Counted from the stretch's first letter, positions 33,600 to 42,897 are shown. The stretch is DNA of 64,000 nucleotides from Caldifermentibacillus hisashii (GCF_027568575.1 NZ_JANUVP010000005.1), one strand, 5' to 3'. Program-made: numbers and translations. Notes: generated by a model not told the origin, from the sequence alone.

Positions 33600-33878
33600 T
33601 TAGTGACTGCCGCTGAAACCGGTTTGTTGACTGCCGGATGTATTTAAGTGGGTTAAGATCGTCTGATAATGCTTTTGATGCATTTCCCCGGCATGATGAA
33701 GAGCGGCTTTAATTTCCGGATCTTGACATTGATTTGCAAAAAAACGAGCTTTTTTCATAGCAATCAAATTCCAAGACAACATGTCGGTTAAATATAAAGA
33801 ATCTTTTACGGTTACGACTTTAGGCGGCTCTTGCATAATTTGTTCGCTTTGATTTTGCTGTGTTTGTTGCTGTTCCAT
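33600..33878 (-). CDS. CotF-like spore protein (YusN-like)
   Basis: A 92-residue protein; start at 33878 (MEQQQTQQNQ) is set by AAAGGAGG. After a Gln-rich N-terminus it has VTVKDSLYLTDMLSWNLIAMKKARFF and a second helix PEIKAALHHAGEMHQKHYQTIL, the CotF domain. It is adjacent and divergent to fadN, as yusN is in B. subtilis. Probably sporulation-specific; the promoter was not identified. Confidence 0.82.
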   Translation of the reverse strand: MEQQQTQQNQSEQIMQEPPKVVTVKDSLYLTDMLSWNLIAMKKARFFANQCQDPEIKAALHHAGEMHQKHYQTILTHLNTSGSQQTGFSGSH

Positions 33879-34155
33879 ATAGTGGCCTCCTTTATTTTTA
33901 CTACTCATATCTTTCCACTGTTTCCTTAATTTATGTAAAATATGCTTTTATACACTTAAACCGAAAAATTATTTATCCTACTTCGGTCGGCGGGAAAACT
34001 CCCCCTACAAATTTAAATTGTATCAAGACAGGCAAGAGAGGGGCTGCACACATGCTTTACCTAGTTCAATAAAGAATTATTTGGGATATTGCTGCCTCAG
34101 CTGATTGAAATTTACTACATTTATATAAAATTTCGTGATTCTAGATGATTATATA

Positions 34156-34184
34156 TTGCAATGTTGGGAAAAATTATGTATATT
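34156..34184 (+). promoter_or_regulatory. Promoter of the fadN operon
   Basis: TTGCAA (34156-34161), 17-nt spacer and TATATT (34179-34184). It lies about 50 nt upstream of the FadR operator. Confidence 0.65.
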
Positions 34185-34231
34185 AAAAACATGGATGGAA
34201 AATTATTTTAGAAATTTTTTTCGACTAAAAA

Positions 34232-34249
34232 TGAATGAGTGTTCATTCA
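34232..34249. promoter_or_regulatory. FadR operator
   Basis: TGAATGAGTGTTCATTCA is a near-perfect palindrome that fits the Bacillus FadR site (TGAATGAnTAnTCATTCA) in the transcribed leader of fadN. Long-chain acyl-CoA should release FadR and induce beta-oxidation. Confidence 0.88.
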
Positions 34250-34275
34250 AGACTGAACAAAGGGGGAAAGAAGTT

Positions 34276-36660
34276 TTGGTTAAACAAATTAAAAAAGCCG
34301 CCGTACTAGGTTCCGGTGTCATGGGTTCCGGCATCGCAGCACATTTGGCAAATGTTGGGATCCCGACATTATTGCTCGATATTGTACCAAATGAATTAAC
34401 AAAAGAAGAAGCTGCAAAAGGACTGACATTAAATGATAAAGTCGTCCGTAATCGAATTGCAGAAGCAGGTAAACAAAAATTACTTAAACAAAAACCGGCA
34501 CCGTTGACTACAAAAGATAATCTATCCCTGATTGAAGCAGGAAACTTAGAAGATGACTTAGAGCGACTCAGTGAAGTTGATTGGATAATTGAAGTCGTTG
34601 TCGAAAGATTGGATATTAAGAAATCCGTTTTTAAAAAAGTTGACCAATATCGGAAACCGGGAACAATTGTAAGCTCAAACACATCCGGAATTTCCGTCAA
34701 CGCAATGGCGGAAGGTCGCTCAGAAGATTTTAGAAAACATTTTCTCGGCACACACTTTTTCAATCCGCCGCGTTACTTAAAACTATTGGAAGTCATTCCG
34801 ACAAAAGATACTGATCCGGAAGTCGTTCATTTCATGGAAAAATTCGGTGAAGATGTCCTTGGCAAAGGGGTAGTCATTGCCAAAGATACACCGAACTTTA
34901 TTGCCAACCGCATTGGAACATACGGGTTATTAATCACCTTACAGGAAGTATTAAACAATGATTATTCCATCGGTGAAGTCGATTCCATTACGGGACCGAT
35001 GATTGGCAGACCAAAAAGTGCCACATTCCGTACCCTCGATGTTGTCGGACTGGATACATTTGTTCACGTTGCCAACAATGTGAAAGATCAAGTAGAAGGA
35101 GAAGAGAAAGAAGTATTTACTGTTCCACCGCTACTTGAAAAGATGTTAGAGAGAAAATGGTTGGGTGCGAAAACAGGTCAAGGATTTTTCTTGAAAAAAG
35201 GGAAGGAAATTCTTGAGTTAAACCCAAACACGTTAGAATATGAACCGGTCAAAAAACTGAGAACGCCTTCAACCGAACTGGCAAAACAACAAAAGGGTAC
35301 AAAGGCAAAACTCCAAGCATTGGTTTATGCCGATGACCGTGCCGGGAAACTATTATGGAGTGTATTCTCCAAAACATTGGTTTACTCTGCAGAATTACTT
35401 TATGAAATTGCCGATGATATAGTTGCTGTTGATAATGCAATGAAATGGGGCTTCGGTTGGGAACAAGGTCCGTTTGAATCTTGGGACGCTATTGGTCTTG
35501 AAAAATCAGTTCAGCGTATGGAAAGTGAAGGGTTGACTGTTCCAAGCTGGATTAAAGAAATGATCGCAAACGGTGCAACATCTTTCTATAAAGAAGATAA
35601 CGGTACAATCCTGTATTATGACCGCGGAGAATATAAACCGGTTAAACAAAACGAGAAATCTATCAATCTTAAACTATTGAAAAAGCAAAAAGGCGTGATT
35701 ATGAAAAACTCCGGGGCAAGCTTGATCGATATCGGTGATGGTGTAGCATTACTTGAATTCCACTCACCAAACAACGCCATTGGACTTGATATCATTCAAA
35801 TGATTAACAAATCCATTGAAGAAGTGGAGAAAAACTATAAAGGTCTTGTCATCGCAAACCAAGGGAAAAACTTCTGTGTCGGTGCGAATATTGCAATGAT
35901 GCTAATGGAAGCACAAGACGATAATATTTTTGAGCTAGATTTTGTGATTCGCCAATTCCATAAAGCGATGTTAAATATTAAATACAGTAAAAAACCGGTT
36001 GTGGCTGCACCACATCAAATGGCTCTCGGTGGAGGAGCTGAAGTAATTCTGCCGGCTGCACGAATTCAAGCATCACCTGAAAGCTATATCGGCCTTGTGG
36101 AAGTCGGTGTTGGATTAATCCCGGGCGGTGGTGGAACAAAAGAGTTATATATCAAACATTTAAACAGCATGCCTAAAGGAGTCAAATTCGACTTACAAGA
36201 AGTTGCAAACAAAGTATTTGAAACAGTTGCGACTGCAAAAGTATCCACCTCAGCTGAAGAGGCAAGAGAATTTGGGTTCTTAAATAATCTTGACGGAATT
36301 AGCAAAAATCCGGATCATGTCATTTATGATGCCAAACAAGTTGTTATCGAACTTTATGAAAGCGGTTATCAGCCACCTGTGCGTAAAAAAGTACCGGTCG
36401 TCGGGGAAACCGGTTATGCAACATTACTCCTTGGTGCACAAGGGATGCATTTATCCGGTTATATTTCCGAGCATGATTTAAAAATAGCCAAAAAGCTTGC
36501 ATACGTATTGGCTGGCGGTAAAGTGCCGTTCGGAACAGAAGTAGATGAAGAATATATTCTTGACTTGGAAAGAGAAGCATTTTTAAGTTTAATAGCAGAA
36601 CCGAAAACGCAAATGCGGATGCAACACATGTTGGTAAAAGGAAAACCGTTAAGGAATTAA
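34276..36660 (+). CDS. fadN: 3-hydroxyacyl-CoA dehydrogenase / enoyl-CoA hydratase
   Basis: About 794 residues starting at TTG 34276 (MVKQIKKAAVLGSGVMG), nine bases after AAAGGGGG; this gives the B. subtilis FadN N-terminus, whereas an upstream ATG at 34135 would need 47 extra residues across the FadR operator. The NAD-binding GSGVMG is at 12-17; the hydroxyacyl dehydrogenase HFFNPPRYLKLLEVIP near 155-170. The C-terminal part is a crotonase domain (NFCVGANIAMM, MALGGGAEVILPAARIQ, IPGGGG). It catalyses steps two and three of beta-oxidation. Confidence 0.93.
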   Translation: MVKQIKKAAVLGSGVMGSGIAAHLANVGIPTLLLDIVPNELTKEEAAKGLTLNDKVVRNRIAEAGKQKLLKQKPAPLTTKDNLSLIEAGNLEDDLERLSEVDWIIEVVVERLDIKKSVFKKVDQYRKPGTIVSSNTSGISVNAMAEGRSEDFRKHFLGTHFFNPPRYLKLLEVIPTKDTDPEVVHFMEKFGEDVLGKGVVIAKDTPNFIANRIGTYGLLITLQEVLNNDYSIGEVDSITGPMIGRPKSATFRTLDVVGLDTFVHVANNVKDQVEGEEKEVFTVPPLLEKMLERKWLGAKTGQGFFLKKGKEILELNPNTLEYEPVKKLRTPSTELAKQQKGTKAKLQALVYADDRAGKLLWSVFSKTLVYSAELLYEIADDIVAVDNAMKWGFGWEQGPFESWDAIGLEKSVQRMESEGLTVPSWIKEMIANGATSFYKEDNGTILYYDRGEYKPVKQNEKSINLKLLKKQKGVIMKNSGASLIDIGDGVALLEFHSPNNAIGLDIIQMINKSIEEVEKNYKGLVIANQGKNFCVGANIAMMLMEAQDDNIFELDFVIRQFHKAMLNIKYSKKPVVAAPHQMALGGGAEVILPAARIQASPESYIGLVEVGVGLIPGGGGTKELYIKHLNSMPKGVKFDLQEVANKVFETVATAKVSTSAEEAREFGFLNNLDGISKNPDHVIYDAKQVVIELYESGYQPPVRKKVPVVGETGYATLLLGAQGMHLSGYISEHDLKIAKKLAYVLAGGKVPFGTEVDEEYILDLEREAFLSLIAEPKTQMRMQHMLVKGKPLRN

Positions 36661-36782
36661 TAGAATAGAAGAGAAGAAGGATTGCTGTCGAAGCTTTCCT
36701 AATGGAAACTAGGCAGGAAAACTTGTCAAAAGTTTAATCCAATAACTATACTTTTTTATTCGAGTACAAAGGGGGAAACGAT

Positions 36783-37958
36783 GTGAGAGAAGCAGTAATC
36801 GTCGCCGGTGCGCGGACACCTGTGGGAAGGGCAAAAAAAGGAACACTTCGTCATACGCGACCGGATGACTTAGGTGCACTGGTTGTAAAAGAAACATTAA
36901 AAAGAGCAAACCATTATGAAGGCCCGATTGATGATTTAATTATCGGCTGTGCAATGCCGGAAGCCGAACAAGGATTAAATATGGCAAGAAATATTGGTGC
37001 ATTGGCAGGTCTCCCATATACAGTACCGGCAATTACCATTAATCGCTATTGTTCATCGGGATTGCAAGCAATTGCCTATGGCGCGGAAAAAATCATGCTT
37101 GGTGGGGCAGAAGCTGTCTTAGCCGGTGGTGCTGAATCCATGAGCATGGTGCCAATGATGGGACATGTGGTTCGCCCGAATGCAAAATTAGCTGAAACGG
37201 CACCGGAATATTATATGGGCATGGGTCATACAGCTGAGCAAGTTGCGGAAAAATACGGCATTACTCGGGAAGAACAAGATGCTTTTGCCGTGAGAAGCCA
37301 TCAAAGAGCGGCAAAAGCGATTGCAGAAGGGAAATTCAATGAGGAAATTGTCCCTGTTGATGTCACTTTCCGCTCCGTCGATGAAAACAATAAACTCGTT
37401 GAAAAAACTGTTCAATTTACGACTGATGAAGGTGTTAGACCGGATACCACCTTGGAAGTTTTGGCGAAATTACGCCCAGCTTTCAATGTCAAAGGTACGG
37501 TTACGGCCGGTAATGCTTCACAAACAAGTGACGGTGCGGCAGCGGTTCTCTTAATGGATCGGGAAAAAGCAGAGGCAGAAGAGTTAAAGCCACTTGCCAA
37601 ATTCCGTTCTTTTGCAGTGGGGGGTGTGCCGCCGGAAATTATGGGAATTGGTCCTGTCGTCGCAGTTCCAAAAGCACTGAAACTGGCCGGGTTAGAATTG
37701 TCTGATATCGGATTAATTGAATTAAATGAGGCCTTTGCTTCTCAATCGATTCAAGTGATTCGGGAATTAGGCTTAGATGAAGAGATTGTCAATGTCAATG
37801 GCGGAGCAATCGCTTTAGGTCATCCACTTGGTTGCACCGGTGCAAAATTAACGCTTTCTCTTATCCATGAAATGCGAAGAAGAGATGTTCAATTTGGTGT
37901 CGTTACAATGTGTATCGGAGGCGGAATGGGTGCAGCAGGTGTGTTTGAACTGCTGTAA
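36783..37958 (+). CDS. fadA: Acetyl-CoA acyltransferase (3-ketoacyl-CoA thiolase)
   Basis: A 391-residue thiolase starting at GTG after AAAGGGGGAAACG. The acyl-accepting cysteine is in NRYCSSGLQAIAYG (Cys90), the active-site His in NGGAIALGHPLGCTGAK and the second Cys in MCIGGGMGAAGVFE. It completes the beta-oxidation cycle and is the second gene of the fadNAE operon. Confidence 0.95.
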   Translation: MREAVIVAGARTPVGRAKKGTLRHTRPDDLGALVVKETLKRANHYEGPIDDLIIGCAMPEAEQGLNMARNIGALAGLPYTVPAITINRYCSSGLQAIAYGAEKIMLGGAEAVLAGGAESMSMVPMMGHVVRPNAKLAETAPEYYMGMGHTAEQVAEKYGITREEQDAFAVRSHQRAAKAIAEGKFNEEIVPVDVTFRSVDENNKLVEKTVQFTTDEGVRPDTTLEVLAKLRPAFNVKGTVTAGNASQTSDGAAAVLLMDREKAEAEELKPLAKFRSFAVGGVPPEIMGIGPVVAVPKALKLAGLELSDIGLIELNEAFASQSIQVIRELGLDEEIVNVNGGAIALGHPLGCTGAKLTLSLIHEMRRRDVQFGVVTMCIGGGMGAAGVFELL

Positions 37959-37974
37959 GGGAATTGGAAACAAT

Positions 37975-38006
37975 AAGAATATGAGAGTTGCTCCTTTCAT
38001 ATTCTT
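37975..38006 (+). terminator. Hairpin between fadA and fadE
   Basis: Perfect 10-bp arms AAGAATATGA (37975-37984) and TCATATTCTT (37997-38006), then TTCAAC. Probably a partial terminator that lowers fadE expression. Confidence 0.6.
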
Positions 38007-38041
38007 TTCAACTAAATATAACTTTTAGGGAGGAATTTTTC

Positions 38042-39826
38042 ATGGCAAAATCTGTTGATGAAATTGTAAAAGGTGGTAGTTTTATAATTGAAGAAATCGG
38101 TCCGGATCAAGTATTTACACCGGAAGATTTTACAGAAGAACATTTAATGATTGCAAAAACAACAGAAGACTATGTTGCAAATGAAGTCATGCCTGTCGTA
38201 GAAAAATTGGAAAATCATGAGTTCGAAAACTCTGTGAAACTGTTAAAGCATGCCGGGGAACTTGGTTTACTTGGGACAGACGTACCGGAAGAATACGGTG
38301 GTCTTGGTTTAGATAAAATTACTTCTGCGCTGATTGCTGAAAAAATGTCTCGTGCCGGTGGTTTCTCGATTTCTCACGGAGCCCATGTCGGAATCGGATC
38401 ATTGCCGATTGTTCTATTCGGTAATGAAGAACAAAAACAAAAATATTTACCGAAACTTGCATCCGGGGAACTGCTTGCCGCTTATGCATTGACAGAACCC
38501 GGATCCGGATCGGACGCATTAGGTGCAAAAACAACGGCAAAATTAAATGAAGCAGGTACCCACTATATTTTAAACGGTGAAAAACAATGGATTACCAATG
38601 CCGGCTTCGCTGATGTATTTGTCGTTTATGCTAAAGTCGACGGTGAAAAATTCACTGCATTTATTGTTGAACGCACATTCCCGGGCGTATCTACCGGTGC
38701 AGAAGAAAAGAAGATGGGAATTAAGAGTTCGTCCACTCGTACATTAATTTTAGAAGATGTTCCGGTCCCTGTTGAAAATGTTTTAGGTGAAGTTGGCCGC
38801 GGTCACGTGATTGCCTTTAATATTTTGAATATTGGCCGCTATAAATTAGGTGTTGGGGCAGTCGGCGGTTCCAAATCTGCATTTGAACTAACAGTAAAGT
38901 ATGCCAAAGAACGGAAACAATTTAACCGTACAATTGCCAGCTTCAACTTAACCAAAGAAAAATTAGCGACATTAGCTTCTGAAATTTATGCCGCAGAAAG
39001 TTCTGTTTATCGCACAGTCGGCCTATTTGATGAAAGAATGGGCAGTTTTAGTGAAGAAGAAGCAAGAGACGGAAAAGCAATTGCCGCTTCCATTGCGGAA
39101 TATGCCATTGAGTGCTCCTTAAATAAATTCTTCTCCACAGAGGTATTGGACCATGTTGTTGACGAAGGGGTACAAATCCATGGCGGTTACGGATTCATGC
39201 AAGAATATGAAATCGAACGGGCTTACCGTGATTCTCGAATCAATCGTATTTTTGAAGGAACCAATGAAATTAACCGTTTACTCGTCCCGGGCACCTATGT
39301 GAAAAAAGCAATGAAAGGTGAACTGCCTTTATTTGAAAAAGCACAAAGCTTACAAGAAGAACTTATGATGCTGATGCCGGAAGAACCGGGTGATGAACCA
39401 TTAGCATTGCAAAAATATTTAGTCCGTAACGCAAAGAAAATCGCATTAATGGCAGCCGGTCTTGCAGTTCAAAAATTTGGAGAAAAACTGGAAGAGGAGC
39501 AAGAAATCCTTGTAAATATTGCTGATATCGTTTCCTTTACCTATGCGATGGAATCTGCAGTATTACGCACAGAAAAGGCGATTGCCCGTGACGGTTTAGA
39601 AAAGAGCAAACAAAAACTGCTTTATACAGAAATTTTTGCTCAAGCCGCCTTCAACCGAATCGAAGCGGATGCAAAAGAAACATTAATTGCTGTATCCGAC
39701 GGTGATACTCAGCGGATGTTATTATCTTCATTACGCAAATTAACCCGTTACACACCAATTAATGTGATTCCGAAAAAACGGGAAGCTGCAGATAAATTAA
39801 TTGAAGCAGAAAAATATATTGTATAA
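38042..39826 (+). CDS. fadE: Acyl-CoA dehydrogenase
   Basis: A 594-residue long-form acyl-CoA dehydrogenase; start at 38042 (MAKSVDEIVKGGSF) behind GGGAGGA. The canonical ~390-residue fold has YALTEPGSGSDALGAKTTA (FAD region), WITNAGFADVFVVYAK, and the C-terminal GGYGFMQEYEIERAYRD with RIFEGTNEINR. About 200 additional residues at the C-terminus (from MKGELPLFEKAQSLQ) are normal for Bacillus FadE and VLCAD-like enzymes. First step of fatty-acid beta-oxidation. Confidence 0.94.
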   Translation: MAKSVDEIVKGGSFIIEEIGPDQVFTPEDFTEEHLMIAKTTEDYVANEVMPVVEKLENHEFENSVKLLKHAGELGLLGTDVPEEYGGLGLDKITSALIAEKMSRAGGFSISHGAHVGIGSLPIVLFGNEEQKQKYLPKLASGELLAAYALTEPGSGSDALGAKTTAKLNEAGTHYILNGEKQWITNAGFADVFVVYAKVDGEKFTAFIVERTFPGVSTGAEEKKMGIKSSSTRTLILEDVPVPVENVLGEVGRGHVIAFNILNIGRYKLGVGAVGGSKSAFELTVKYAKERKQFNRTIASFNLTKEKLATLASEIYAAESSVYRTVGLFDERMGSFSEEEARDGKAIAASIAEYAIECSLNKFFSTEVLDHVVDEGVQIHGGYGFMQEYEIERAYRDSRINRIFEGTNEINRLLVPGTYVKKAMKGELPLFEKAQSLQEELMMLMPEEPGDEPLALQKYLVRNAKKIALMAAGLAVQKFGEKLEEEQEILVNIADIVSFTYAMESAVLRTEKAIARDGLEKSKQKLLYTEIFAQAAFNRIEADAKETLIAVSDGDTQRMLLSSLRKLTRYTPINVIPKKREAADKLIEAEKYIV

Positions 39827-39873
39827 TGTGATATTAAACAATCATAATTAACAAAATTCATTCTCTTACATGT

Positions 39874-39970
39874 AAAACAGTTCATGGTGGGACGGATTCA
39901 AAGGTCAGGTCTTGTAACTATTTTTGCAAGATTTACTTGAAAGGATCCACTCACATGAACTGTTTTTTCT
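39874..39970 (+). terminator. Long imperfect hairpin after fadE
   Basis: Outer arms AAACAGTTCATG and CATGAACTGTTT, imperfect middle pairing (GGATTC against GGATCC), and an inner stem TCTTGTA / TGCAAGA, then TTTTTTC. It should end the fadNAE transcript; the length (about 95 nt) is unusual for a simple terminator and could also be a miniature inverted-repeat element. Confidence 0.7.
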
Positions 39971-40104
39971 TTCCGGCTACTATTACACAAACTATTTTTC
40001 CTAAACAGGAGATTTACGAATCGGTAAAAGGCTGATTCTTTTCAAACTAACGCTACATGCTATAATAGAAAAAGAAGGATTGTAAATGATAAGGTGGTGT
40101 TAAA

Positions 40105-40467
40105 ATGTCGATAACATTTTATTGGTATCCGAACTGCGGGACATGTCGTAAAGCCAAAAACTGGTTAGATGCACACGGGGTTTCCTATCATGCTGTCCAT
40201 ATTGTGGAAAATCCCCCCAATTGTGATGAAATTGAGCAATTATATAAAAAAAGCGGGTTGGAATTGAAAAGGTTTTTTAATACGAGTGGTCAAAAATATC
40301 GTGAATTGGGCCTAAAAGATAAAATAAACACTTTAGAAGAAGGGGAGCTACTTGATCTTTTAGCTTCTGATGGCATGCTTTTAAAAAGGCCGATTGTAAC
40401 AAATGGTGAGAAAGTGACTGTCGGTTTTAAAGAAGAAGAGTTCGAAAAGGAATGGTTAGATAAATAG
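40105..40467 (+). CDS. yusI: ArsC/Spx-family thiol protein YusI
   Basis: A 120-residue member of the arsenate reductase-like (Spx/YffB) family with a CGTC motif (Cys11, Cys14) after ITFYWYPN and the GLELKRFFNTSGQKYRELGLK segment. It lacks Spx-type regulatory features that I can identify. Position between fadE and gcvH matches B. subtilis yusI. Biochemical role unknown; a glutathione/bacillithiol-linked reductase activity is possible. Confidence 0.88.
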   Translation: MSITFYWYPNCGTCRKAKNWLDAHGVSYHAVHIVENPPNCDEIEQLYKKSGLELKRFFNTSGQKYRELGLKDKINTLEEGELLDLLASDGMLLKRPIVTNGEKVTVGFKEEEFEKEWLDK

Positions 40468-40625
40468 TTATTGTTCGCGTTAATTCGCGATGTGTGTGAA
40501 CAAGTTTTAATAAGAATCTTAAGATAAATAGTCGTTTATTGTACGAGTTAATTAGCAATGTAGGTGATGAACAAGTTCCAAAAAGAACGGGTAAATAAAT
40601 AGTCGTTTAGTTGTACTTTTAACAA
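40461..40625 (+). repeat. Decayed tandem repeat after yusI
   Basis: Three diverged units beginning TAAATAGT at 40461, 40525 and 40596 (spacing 64 and 71), the first starting with the yusI stop codon itself. Shared elements: GTTAATT-GCRATGTRKGTG...GAACAAGTT. Confidence 0.65.
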
Positions 40626-40676
40626 TCGCTTTTGTATGATAAATTTGTTCTATACATCATTTTTGGAGGGATTAGC

Positions 40677-41063
40677 ATGGGAACACCAAAAGATTTTCGT
40701 TTTTCCAAGGAGCATGAGTGGGTAAAAGTAGAAGGGGATAAAGTCCGGGTCGGTATCAGTGATTTTGCTCAATCAGAACTCGGTGATATTGTTTTCGTGG
40801 AACTTCCTGAAGTTGGAAAAAAATTACAGGTGAATGAGCCATTTGGAAGTGTGGAATCGGTAAAAACAGTTTCTGAATTGTATGCACCGATCAGCGGGAC
40901 AATTGTTGAAGTTAATGAACAATTAACCGACAGTCCGGAATTAGTTAACGAATCTCCATATGAACAAGCTTGGATGGTTGTCATTGAACCGAAAGACCTT
41001 TCTGAATTAGAAACATTAATGAACGCCGACGAATACGATCAAATGATTAATGAAGCAAAATAA
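40677..41063 (+). CDS. gcvH: Glycine cleavage system H protein
   Basis: A 128-residue lipoyl carrier; start at 40677 (MGTPKDFRFSKEHEWV) with TGGAGGGA upstream. Lipoylation lysine is Lys63 in FGSVESVKTVSELYAPISG. In Bacillus, GcvH also serves as the hub for lipoic acid relay to other complexes, consistent with it being outside the gcvT-gcvP operon. Confidence 0.95.
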   Translation: MGTPKDFRFSKEHEWVKVEGDKVRVGISDFAQSELGDIVFVELPEVGKKLQVNEPFGSVESVKTVSELYAPISGTIVEVNEQLTDSPELVNESPYEQAWMVVIEPKDLSELETLMNADEYDQMINEAK

Positions 41064-41081
41064 ATGAGATACATATTTTGG

Positions 41082-41111
41082 AGGGCATCTGAGTTTAGAT
41101 GTCCTTTTTTT
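41082..41111 (+). terminator. Terminator after gcvH
   Basis: AGGGCATCT (41082-41090) pairs with AGATGTCCT (41097-41105), followed by T-run. Confidence 0.8.
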
Positions 41112-41333
41112 AATTTTGTCAGGGGAAAATTGGAATTTCATGTACAATCTGATTCGTTCCTTTTATATGTTTCGCATACAGATAAAGGAAAATAGGGGGA
41201 GTCAAGCTAATGTGTTCTTCCTTTTTTCCCTATTCCTTCAATAATTTTTCAAAGTTGCATAGTAATATAAAAAGGAACATATTAGTTGTCTATCTTGTTG
41301 TTTCTTTGTATCATGTTGGATAGGTGATCGAAA

Positions 41334-41681
41334 ATGGAGGAAGCTGTTGAGAAAGTTATAATTGTAGAGGGAAAATCGGATAAGAAAAAAGTACAAGAGG
41401 TAATAAATGAATCTGTAGAAATCATCTGTACAAATGGAACGATTGGGCTGAGCAAATTGGATGAACTAATTGATATGTTATATGATAAAGAAGTATTTGT
41501 GCTTTTTGATGCTGATGACTCAGGAGACAAATTGAGAAAACAATTCAAACGTGAATTTCCGGAAGCAAAACATATATACATTGATCGTACCTATCGGGAA
41601 GTTGCTTCAGCCCCGGAAAATCATGTTGCGACTGTTCTTTTACAAGCAAATATACAAGTACATTCAAAATATTTATTGTAA
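41334..41681 (+). CDS. yusF: Toprim-domain protein YusF
   Basis: A 115-residue single Toprim domain with the motifs VIIVEGKSDKKKV (catalytic Glu, residues 8-20) and VFVLFDADDSGDKLRK (DxD, about 54-69). Similar small Toprim proteins (RnmV-like) act in RNA processing, but YusF itself is uncharacterised. Start has AGGTGAT upstream. Position in the yus order supports the name. Confidence 0.87.
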   Translation: MEEAVEKVIIVEGKSDKKKVQEVINESVEIICTNGTIGLSKLDELIDMLYDKEVFVLFDADDSGDKLRKQFKREFPEAKHIYIDRTYREVASAPENHVATVLLQANIQVHSKYLL

Positions 41682-41714
41682 TCTTAAGCCATATGGAAAT
41701 AAGGGATGAATCAA

Positions 41715-42020
41715 ATGGAACAATGGACTGGTGAAACATTTTACCAATATTTAAAGAGCGGGAAGAAAGGTGCCTTTTACTTATACACCCCTTTATGTGG
41801 TACTTGTCAAGTAACAGGAAAAATGTTAGAAGTGGTTACGAAATTATTGCCGGACTTACCGATTGGGAAAGCCGATATAAATTATTTACCGGAATTTGCG
41901 GAGACATTTTTTATTGAAAGTGTTCCCTGTTTAGTCCTCTTCAATGAACATCAAGTGAAAGAAAAAATTTATGCCTTTCAAGATGTTCCTTACTTATATG
42001 AAAAATTAAAAAAACTTTAA
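41715..42020 (+). CDS. yusE: Thioredoxin-like protein YusE
   Basis: A 101-residue thioredoxin fold. Start at 41715 (MEQWTGETFYQYLKSG) because AAGGGA is nine bases upstream; an ATG at 41706 is too close. Redox-like motif CGTC (Cys28, Cys31) after FYLYTPL and cis-Pro region ESVPCLVLFNEH. Probably a thiol-disulfide protein; partner unknown. Confidence 0.87.
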   Translation: MEQWTGETFYQYLKSGKKGAFYLYTPLCGTCQVTGKMLEVVTKLLPDLPIGKADINYLPEFAETFFIESVPCLVLFNEHQVKEKIYAFQDVPYLYEKLKKL

Positions 42021-42026
42021 TCCGAT

Positions 42027-42091
42027 GCTGTCCTAAAAGGTTTATGTGAAATTGACAAAATAACCTTTTGAAAGGGCGGCTATTTTATTTT
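42027..42091 (+). terminator. Two-tier terminator after yusE
   Basis: GCTGTCCT pairs with AGGGCGGC (42027-42034 and 42073-42080) and inside it AAAAGGTTTAT with ATAACCTTTT, then TATTTTATTTTTTTT. Confidence 0.75.
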
Positions 42092-42146
42092 TTTTAAAAA
42101 AGGAGAATTTTAACATATAGAGAATTAATATAAATAGAGCCTGATT

Positions 42147-42536
42147 ATGAACGTAACATTGCTACAAAACGGTACTCGGCTCAATATTGCTCGGGGGTAT
42201 CTCAGTATGGTGGCTGTCGATAATTTTCTAAAGAGGATCAATCATCAACCGGTTGTTCGAATTTTAGTTCTGAACGAGCCGGTCACTGTTCTGATTCGGA
42301 ACCGAAAAGACGCTTGTTATCTCATTTTTTCTAAAGACAAGGTTGAATTCATAAAGGAATATAATGGTGAAATAGATTGTGAGTTGTCAGGAGAGGAAAA
42401 GATGATTCAATCTATCCTTGATGGAAAAATACGGCTGCAAGAAGCAATAAAGTTACGTCATGTTCAAATTGAATGTAATTACCGAACAATGCTTTTGCTT
42501 GAATCATTTTTCTGGCTCCAACGGGTAGAAGGATAA
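42147..42536 (+). CDS. yusD: SCP2-like lipid-binding fold protein YusD
   Basis: A 129-residue protein of the SCP2/alkyl-sulfatase-type sterol carrier fold, seen in NRKDACYLIFSKDKVEFIKEY and EEKMIQSILDGKIRLQEAIK (about residues 51-100). Small hydrophobic-ligand binders of this type sit near lipid enzymes, fitting the fad neighbourhood. Ribosome binding site is weak. Function unknown; place between yusE and metN matches B. subtilis yusD. Confidence 0.7.
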   Translation: MNVTLLQNGTRLNIARGYLSMVAVDNFLKRINHQPVVRILVLNEPVTVLIRNRKDACYLIFSKDKVEFIKEYNGEIDCELSGEEKMIQSILDGKIRLQEAIKLRHVQIECNYRTMLLLESFFWLQRVEG

Positions 42537-42721
42537 GGAATCAATCGGGTTCGGGGGAATTAACGGCTAGAACGGGTGAGACTCTTGGATAAATACATCT
42601 ATTGGTGGATATCACCGAAAAAGCCCGTGTTTCAAAAAAATGAACACCGCAATTACCGAGTTTTGGGGTTACCGAAAAAATTTAGTTGGAAATTTTTCAT
42701 TAGTATATAAAAAAATCTTTA

Positions 42722-42750
42722 TTGACTCAACTATTTTTTAATGATAATAT
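42722..42750 (+). promoter_or_regulatory. Promoter of the S-box metNIQ operon
   Basis: TTGACT (42722-42727), 17 nt, TAATAT (42745-42750), about 40 nt before the riboswitch. The preceding 42537-42720 contains no gene, only a few CCGAAAA repeats. Confidence 0.7.
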
Positions 42751-42787
42751 GAATCTTATATTAAATAAAATAAATACTAGCGTCTAA

Positions 42788-42897
42788 CTCTTATCAAGAG
42801 AGGTGGAGGGATGTGCCCGATGAAGCCCGGCAACCGTCAATTTTTTATTGAAATGGTGCCAATTCACACAAAGTTTAAAGACTTTGAGAGATAAGAG
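42788..42897 (+). promoter_or_regulatory. SAM-I (S-box) riboswitch
   Basis: P1 arms CTCTTATC (42788-42795) and GATAAGAG (42890-42897) enclose AGAGGTGGAGGGATGTGCCC, GAAGCCCGGCAACC and TGGTGCCAATTC, the invariant S-box elements. SAM binding should favour the downstream terminator and repress metNIQ. Confidence 0.96.

Noticed and set aside
34135..34275. ATG at 34135 as the start of FadN
   Set aside because: It would put 47 non-conserved residues before the Rossmann motif and run over the promoter -10 region and the FadR operator; TTG 34276 fits the family and its ribosome binding site.
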